From: Ga0077548 sp035440445
GTDB lineage: Bacteria; Pseudomonadota; Alphaproteobacteria; Rhizobiales; Xanthobacteraceae
DNA: 64,000 nucleotides
Reading direction: 5' to 3'
Assembly (NCBI GenBank): GCA_035440445.1
Contig: DAORMJ010000001.1
Coordinates: forward strand, 124,001 to 188,000
Part shown: one piece after another, positions 59,474-64,000 of the stretch
Numbering within the stretch: the first letter of the stretch is position 1
Layout: each line of letters begins with the position of its first letter
Notes under the pieces: model-generated
What the model was told of the DNA's origin: nothing
Database searches by the model: none
What the model saw: the letters and a program-made list of their open reading frames with translations, nothing else
Made by a program: the position numbers and the translations under genes

Positions 59474-61288
59474 ATGCTGATGCCCGTGCGGGCTTATCTC
59501 GATGCGCTGATTCATCCCGATGCGCGCCAGGACGCTCTGGTCGCGGCGCGGCATCGCGCTTTCTTCGCGACCCGGCTGTTCGTCGGCCTGTCCGCGCTTG
59601 CGGTGCTGCCGCTTTATCTCGCCTGGCGCGGCGTTCCCGGTCCGGTGGAAGTGATCGCGCTCGGCTGGGCGCTGACGCCGCTTCTCCTGGTCATGTATCT
59701 TTCCCGCAGCGGCCGTTACGAGCGCGCGCAGCTTTTTTCCGCCTGTGCGCTCGCGACCTTGATCGGCTTGATCGGAGCCACGACCGGCGGCATCGTTTCC
59801 TTCGCCGCGCCATGGCTTGTCGTCATTGCGCTCGAGGCTTCGCTTTCCGCGTCGCGTCGGCTGATTGCGGCGACCATCGCGATTTCGCTCATCACGGCCG
59901 TGGCGCTTTGGCTGATCGTGCCTGCGCCGCAGCAGGTAGTTTTTCATCAGGACTGGATCGCGCTCGCGGGTGTGGTCACCGCGTCGATCTATGCCGGGGG
60001 CATTGCGCTGGCCAACAGCACCTTCGTTCGCGAGGGCGACTTCGCGAAACTAGCGAGCGAGGCGCGCTACAAGCTGCTCGCGCAGAATATGTCGGACGTG
60101 ATTGCCCGCCATGGCACCGATGGCGGCGTGACGTTCCTGTCGCCCGCCGTCGAGCAGCTTGCCGGAGTGCCTGCGAGCGATCTTCTCGGCCACAAGCTCT
60201 CTGATCGCGTCCACCTTGCCGATCGCCCTGCATTCCTGACCGCGATTTCGGACGCATCCCGGAGTGACCAGCCGGTGTCGCTCGAATTCCGCCTGCAGCG
60301 CGAGCGCTTCGACGGCGATCAGCGCGCGGCTCCCGAATTCATCTGGGTGGAAATGCGCAGTCACGCGATCGATCCCGGCTTCGCGGCTCCATCTTATGAA
60401 ACGGCGCGGCCGGTGGTTTCCGTATTCCGCGATATTTCGCGCCGCAAGGCCGACGCGCTTGCGCTGGACCATGCGCGCAGCGATGCCGAACGCGCGAACG
60501 ACGCCAAGAGCAAGTTCCTCGCGACCGTAAGCCACGAGTTGCGCACGCCGCTGAACGCGATCATCGGCTTCTCGGAAATGCTCGCGCGCGAAGAGGAAAT
60601 GAAGCTCGACGCCGCGCGCAGGCAGGATTACGCGCGGCTGATCCGCGATTCAGGCGATCATCTGCTCGCGGTCGTGAACGGCATTCTCGATATGTCGCGG
60701 ATCGAAGCGGGGCATTTCGAGATCGTGACGGAGCCCTTCGCCGTGCGGCCCTTGATAGAGAACTGCCGCAAGATGCTTTCGCTGCGCGCCGAGCAGGCGG
60801 GGATTCAGCTTTTCGCAGACGTCGCGGGCGATCTTCCCGAAATCAACGCGGACCCCCGCGCGTTCCGGCAGGTGGTGATCAATCTCGTCTCGAACGCGAT
60901 CAAGTTCACCGAAGCCGGCGGCAAGGTCGATATGACGGCGCGTTCGTCCGGCGGCATGCTCGAACTGGTCGTGTGCGACACCGGTGTCGGCATTCCCGAA
61001 GCGGATCTCGCCCGTCTCGGCGATCCGTTCTTCCAGGGCCGCTCGTCTTACGACCGCATGTATGAAGGCACCGGCCTCGGTCTCTCGGTAGTGATGGGGC
61101 TTGTGAAGCTCCATGGCGGCACGGTCCAGATCGAAAGCCGCCTGCGGAAGGGTACCAAGGTATCGGTGCGGCTGCCGCTCGACTGTCACTCCGCGGCCAA
61201 GGCCATCGGTACGAGTCAGGTCACGAAATTCCCCCAGCGCACGGTTCATTCCATGCGCGACGAAATGAAGGTCAGGAAAAGTGCGTAA
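59474..61288 (+). CDS. membrane PAS-domain sensor histidine kinase
   Basis: About 604 residues. Six membrane helices fill residues 30-185, a PAS domain follows (DGGVTFLSPAVEQLAGVPAS), then HisKA with SHELRTPLNAIIGFSEML (phospho-His) and a HATPase with the N box (VINLVSNAIKF) and G boxes (DTGVGIPE, GTGLGLSVV). No receiver domain is attached. The kinase core resembles the DivJ/PleC group, but I cannot prove a cell-cycle role. The start is uncertain: ATG at 59474 or 59480, or TTG at 59462. It overlaps the next gene by eight bases. Confidence 0.88.
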   Translation: MLMPVRAYLDALIHPDARQDALVAARHRAFFATRLFVGLSALAVLPLYLAWRGVPGPVEVIALGWALTPLLLVMYLSRSGRYERAQLFSACALATLIGLIGATTGGIVSFAAPWLVVIALEASLSASRRLIAATIAISLITAVALWLIVPAPQQVVFHQDWIALAGVVTASIYAGGIALANSTFVREGDFAKLASEARYKLLAQNMSDVIARHGTDGGVTFLSPAVEQLAGVPASDLLGHKLSDRVHLADRPAFLTAISDASRSDQPVSLEFRLQRERFDGDQRAAPEFIWVEMRSHAIDPGFAAPSYETARPVVSVFRDISRRKADALALDHARSDAERANDAKSKFLATVSHELRTPLNAIIGFSEMLAREEEMKLDAARRQDYARLIRDSGDHLLAVVNGILDMSRIEAGHFEIVTEPFAVRPLIENCRKMLSLRAEQAGIQLFADVAGDLPEINADPRAFRQVVINLVSNAIKFTEAGGKVDMTARSSGGMLELVVCDTGVGIPEADLARLGDPFFQGRSSYDRMYEGTGLGLSVVMGLVKLHGGTVQIESRLRKGTKVSVRLPLDCHSAAKAIGTSQVTKFPQRTVHSMRDEMKVRKSA

Positions 61289-62003
61289 ACGCAGCCCCGC
61301 ACGCCGCGCGCGTCAGGATCAGGAAGACGACTTCGAGGCCGCACCAAAGCGCCGCTCGCTGCTGCGCCGCGCATTGGGATTGCTGCTGCCTCGGCGCATC
61401 ACCGATACGGTTGCGCTTGCAGTAGCGACCGCCGCGTCACTGGCTGTGGTCGTCAATGCCGTTGCCTTCCAGCAGAATACTGCGCCCGCCACGCTCGAAC
61501 GCCTGATTTCGGGCAACGACGACGCGCCGACGCCGCAGCGCCGTCCGGCCGATGCGCCGGCGCGCAACATGAACGATCTGATCCAGAACATTCAGCGCGA
61601 GCTTTCCGTCCGCGGGTTTTATAATGGCGCGGTCGATGGCGTGCCGGGCCCGCGCACCGAACAGGCCATCCGCGATTTCCAGAAGGGCAAGGGCGGCCAG
61701 AATACGCTCGAGCCCAACGACGCACTCCTGAACATGATCCGCAAGACCCCGGTCAAGAGCGACGTCACCGGCTCGATCACCACCCCCGCGCAGAACGAGG
61801 GAAAATCCCTTCGCATTCTTTCGCTGCAGCGGGCGCTGGCGCGGCTTGGCTACGGACCGATCCGGCTGACCGGCACCTTCAGCCCGGACACGAAAGACGC
61901 GATCGAGCGCTTCGAGCGCGACTGGCGAATGCCGGTCACCGGACTGATGTCCGATAACCTTTTCACCAAGCTCGCTTCCGTCAACGGCACGCCGATCGAT
62001 TGA
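61281..62003 (+). CDS. peptidoglycan-binding domain protein with membrane anchor
   Basis: A 240-residue protein starting with GTG inside the kinase gene. A basic cytosolic head of 50 residues (RRALGLLLPRR) precedes one membrane helix (VALAVATAASLAVVVNAVAF), followed by two PG_binding_1 repeats in the periplasm (IQRELSVRGFYNGAVDGVPG and LQRALARLGYGPIRLTGTFS). It probably anchors at the cell wall. Coupling to the histidine kinase suggests that it acts as a wall-facing partner or sensor (inference). Confidence 0.87.
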   Translation: MRKRSPARRARQDQEDDFEAAPKRRSLLRRALGLLLPRRITDTVALAVATAASLAVVVNAVAFQQNTAPATLERLISGNDDAPTPQRRPADAPARNMNDLIQNIQRELSVRGFYNGAVDGVPGPRTEQAIRDFQKGKGGQNTLEPNDALLNMIRKTPVKSDVTGSITTPAQNEGKSLRILSLQRALARLGYGPIRLTGTFSPDTKDAIERFERDWRMPVTGLMSDNLFTKLASVNGTPID

Positions 62004-62069
62004 TTCTGGTCATCGCGGCCCGTTCAGATTACTGCTTCGTGATCTGCTTCCTGCCGTAAGGTCACGCGC

Positions 62070-62417
62070 GTGCGTCTGAAGAGTGCCATCTGGGTCGCGG
62101 CCTATGTCCGCCGGTGCAACGCCGAAGGCAGTTATGCCGTCGTCCGCCGCCGCGGCGCGGAGGAAGCGGGCGCTATCTTCGTGAAGATTTCGAAGCTCGA
62201 CGGCACCGCGGCTCTTTTCGGACCGGCGCCGCAAACCGCTTTCGACGATGCGCGGCCTTCCGATCATTTGTTCGCGCCGTTCTTCGCAGCGGCCTTCGTC
62301 GCCGAAGCCGATGTCGAAGCGCGGATCCTGCGGGAGCAGAAGTTCGATCCTGACCTGTGGCTCGTCGAGGTCGAGGATCGCGGCGGCAGGAACTTTCTGT
62401 TGCTCGCGCGGCAATAG
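62070..62417 (+). CDS. DUF1491 family protein
   Basis: A 115-residue cytosolic protein starting with GTG. The pattern WVAAYVRRCNAEGSYAVVRR, then GAIFVKISK and DPDLWLVEVEDR, is that of DUF1491, widespread in Alphaproteobacteria without known function. It lies 66 bases after the peptidoglycan-binding protein gene, probably in the same operon. Confidence 0.85.
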   Translation: MRLKSAIWVAAYVRRCNAEGSYAVVRRRGAEEAGAIFVKISKLDGTAALFGPAPQTAFDDARPSDHLFAPFFAAAFVAEADVEARILREQKFDPDLWLVEVEDRGGRNFLLLARQ

Positions 62418-62444
62418 AACGACGCCTGATTCAACTTCGATGCG

Positions 62445-62460
62445 TTAACACGCTGTTAAC
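62445..62460. promoter_or_regulatory. CtrA binding site
   Basis: TTAACACGCTGTTAAC is an exact match to the CtrA consensus TTAA-N7-TTAA(C). It lies 61 bases before the ATG of the small basic protein and 28 bases after the DUF1491 stop. CtrA is the master cell-cycle regulator of Alphaproteobacteria, so the following gene is probably under cell-cycle or motility control. Confidence 0.75.
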
Positions 62461-62520
62461 CCTACCTGTCCGTTACTTGCACCTTGGGTATTCGCAGACG
62501 CAGGGCCCAAGGAGGCCGTG

Positions 62521-62721
62521 ATGGGTTTGTTGGTCAGATTTCCGCTGGAACGTGCGCGGGCCGTTCCGCCGGTGGCGAGGGCAGGCGAGAGTGCAGCGAT
62601 TGTCGTGCTCCCGGTCGTCCGCATCGAACGCGCGAGCGGCAAGGCTTCTAAGAAGTCTCAGCCCAAGACCCGCACGCGCAGCGGTACGCGACCGCGCCGG
62701 CGCACCAAGCAGCCGGCGTGA
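62521..62721 (+). CDS. small basic hypothetical protein
   Basis: A 66-residue protein: MGLLVRFPLERARAVPP, a short hydrophobic stretch (SAAIVVLPVVRI), and a strongly basic tail (ASKKSQPKTRTRSGTRPR...). The ribosome site AAGGAGG at 62509-62515 is near perfect, five bases before the ATG, which makes a real gene likely. The CtrA site upstream suggests regulated expression. The tail could bind nucleic acid or acidic membranes. Function unknown. Confidence 0.68.
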   Translation: MGLLVRFPLERARAVPPVARAGESAAIVVLPVVRIERASGKASKKSQPKTRTRSGTRPRRRTKQPA

Positions 62722-62722
62722 A

Positions 62723-63508
62723 GTGCTGGCGAGATCGCCGATAAGATTGACTGTCGCGCTCCTTTCGGCAGCGCTCCTGAGCGCCTGCGCGCGGGTAGGC
62801 GATTTCGACCGTCCCAATCCTTCCTATTTTCACGATGAGATGCTCCCGGTTGTCGGAGCCTATGCGGCGCAGCGGCGCGGCGAGCCGGTGTCCAACGCGC
62901 CGATGACCGATGACGAGCGCACGCTGCGCGATCTCGCCTATGCGCTCATCGCACCGCCGATCACGAGACAGAAGTGGCTCGTCACGCTTGCGGACCTGCA
63001 TCAGTCCCGCGTGCTGCCCAACAGCAATCCGCCATTCTCCGTCGAGAGCTATGCCAGTTCGCTGATCGACGTACCGTATCGCTCGGCGACCGCGCGCTAT
63101 TCGCGGCTGATCGACGACATTCGCGCCGACAGCGTTCGCGTGACGCCCTTCTTCACGGTTGCGCAGCGCGTCGTCGATATGGATACCGTGCGCGAAAAAG
63201 GGCTTGCCGGCATCGGACGCATCACCGCGCAGGAGCGTGAGATCGCGATGGCGCGGGTGGCCGAGAACCGCATGCTGATCGGCTGGGTTTATCGCAGGCT
63301 GGGCGAGCGCGTGCAGGGCTATCGTTTCGCGCTCGAGCGGCTGCTGATCAAGACACCCGCACCGGCTGCGGTCGATGCCGAACGGGCGCTGCGCGCCTAC
63401 GAAGAGCGGCTCGCCAGAATTCCGGTGATGAGCGCTCCGGCGTTTCAGGCTGACCGCCCGCAATATCCGAATCTGCAGGCGGACGGCCCGCAATACTTCA
63501 AACGCTAG
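62723..63508 (+). CDS. putative lipoprotein
   Basis: A 261-residue protein starting with GTG, one base after the stop of the small basic protein. The N-terminus LTVALLSAALLSAC is a type II signal peptide, with the lipidated Cys at about residue 21 (LLSAC). The rest is helical and charged; NPSYFHDEMLPVVGAYAAQR and PMTDDERTLRDLAYALIAPP are conserved-looking segments. The C-terminus holds a short imperfect repeat (QADRPQYPN, QADGPQYFK). Function unknown; the distance implies co-expression under the CtrA site. Confidence 0.78.
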   Translation: MLARSPIRLTVALLSAALLSACARVGDFDRPNPSYFHDEMLPVVGAYAAQRRGEPVSNAPMTDDERTLRDLAYALIAPPITRQKWLVTLADLHQSRVLPNSNPPFSVESYASSLIDVPYRSATARYSRLIDDIRADSVRVTPFFTVAQRVVDMDTVREKGLAGIGRITAQEREIAMARVAENRMLIGWVYRRLGERVQGYRFALERLLIKTPAPAAVDAERALRAYEERLARIPVMSAPAFQADRPQYPNLQADGPQYFKR

Positions 63509-63606
63509 CGCGTTCCCTGACGCCGGCTTCGACTCGATAACAAGGAAAGCTCCTTTCGATGAGAGTTGCGGCGCGGCGATAGCGCGCGCCGCCGGATCTG
63601 TTTCGA

Positions 63607-63999
63607 TCAGGCTTTCAGGTGTTTCTTGAAAAACGGTCCGAGCACGCTGATGGCCTCGGCAATTTCCTTCTCGCCGTCGTAGAGTTGCATGTGGTTGGAG
63701 CCCTTCACGACGTGCATGGCCTTGTCCTTGCTCGCGGCGCGCTTCAAGAGATCGTCGCTCATCCATTTGCTGCCCGCCTCGCTGCCCGCAACGATTTGGA
63801 GTGGCTGAGTCAAGAATGCTTCGGCCTTGTTGTAGGCGTCATAAGGAATGATCTGATCGAGGCTGCGTGCGGTCATGTAGCCGGGCGCAGTCGGGTATTC
63901 CGCGCGAGGCGTGTGATAGTACTCCCAGGCCTGACGCAGCTCTTCGTTCGGAGCATCTTTTTCGTTGAGCGGCGCCAGGGGGAAGCGCGCCGGTTCGCC
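63607..63999 (-). CDS. alpha/beta hydrolase, C-terminal part
   Basis: The frame is open to the window edge, so the N-terminus with the nucleophile is missing. The visible 130 residues include QPLQIVAGSEAGSKWMSDDLL, the region of the catalytic Asp, and VVKGSNHMQLYDGEKEIAEA, with the catalytic His in SNHMQLYD. The pattern matches YcjY/dienelactone-hydrolase-like alpha/beta hydrolases. The substrate is unknown. Confidence 0.78.
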   Translation of the reverse strand, partial: GEPARFPLAPLNEKDAPNEELRQAWEYYHTPRAEYPTAPGYMTARSLDQIIPYDAYNKAEAFLTQPLQIVAGSEAGSKWMSDDLLKRAASKDKAMHVVKGSNHMQLYDGEKEIAEAISVLGPFFKKHLKA

Positions 64000-64000
64000 A

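Noticed and set aside
1..64000. tRNA, rRNA, CRISPR arrays, prophage or insertion sequences
   Set aside because: I looked in the gaps for cloverleaf ends, spaced direct repeats, transposase and phage genes and found none.

Overview
The window comes from a high-GC alphaproteobacterium, most likely of the order Hyphomicrobiales (Rhizobiales) near Bradyrhizobium, Rhodopseudomonas or Afipia. The evidence is the gene families (TIGR03808 Tat protein, DUF6456, DUF5330, DUF1491, DUF4332), a perfect CtrA-type site (TTAA-N7-TTAA), and intergenic palindromes starting GAGCATGATC that I recognise as common in that group. Two runs of N (50835-50870 and 52377-52501) show it is a scaffolded draft, and each run interrupts one gene. 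I saw no rRNA, tRNA, CRISPR array, prophage or insertion sequence; this looks like ordinary chromosome with dense, short operons.

Layout. 1-3634: end of an ABC importer operon with an FAD oxidoreductase and a TetR regulator. 3684-6948: a palindromic operator, then a three-gene catabolic operon (Gfo/Idh/MocA dehydrogenase, DUF993 aldolase-like protein, TIM-barrel epimerase). 6951-12118, minus: a beta-oxidation-like operon (two acyl-CoA dehydrogenases, an SDR, a CoA hydrolase/transferase). 12873-20155: alpha-2-macroglobulin and PbpC. 20241-20783: cytochrome b561. 21033-24351, minus: four packed genes (MDR dehydrogenase without zinc ligands, QueD-like protein without its catalytic residues, glycosyltransferase, methyltransferase), divergent from opgH and an FkbM methyltransferase. 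27165-28444: protocatechuate 3,4-dioxygenase. 28782-34323: an enlarged TRAP transporter and an amidase. 34416-43318: Tat beta-helix protein, then methylmalonyl-CoA mutase with MeaB, a methyltransferase and a C15 peptidase; mutA and mutB are split by a convergent DUF817 gene and an invasive repeat. 43394-45076: folP-folB-folK.

45130-56681: DUF4332 protein, HerA-like ATPase, a degenerate receiver, an M20 peptidase, a GT39 transferase, superoxide dismutase, a Pro/Ala-rich membrane protein, and an msrB, S9 peptidase, EamA operon. 57197-58167: a protein consisting of DnaA domain IV plus a DUF6456 protein, behind a promoter overlapped by a duplicated ATATATTCCTA element. 58223-64000: sufE, DUF5330, a PAS sensor kinase with a peptidoglycan-binding partner and DUF1491, a CtrA site ahead of a 66-residue basic protein and a lipoprotein, and the end of an alpha/beta hydrolase.

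The best candidates for undescribed biology are the 21033-24351 cluster, whose two conserved enzymes have both lost their metal or catalytic residues, and the DnaA-IV/DUF6456 operon with its duplicated promoter element.
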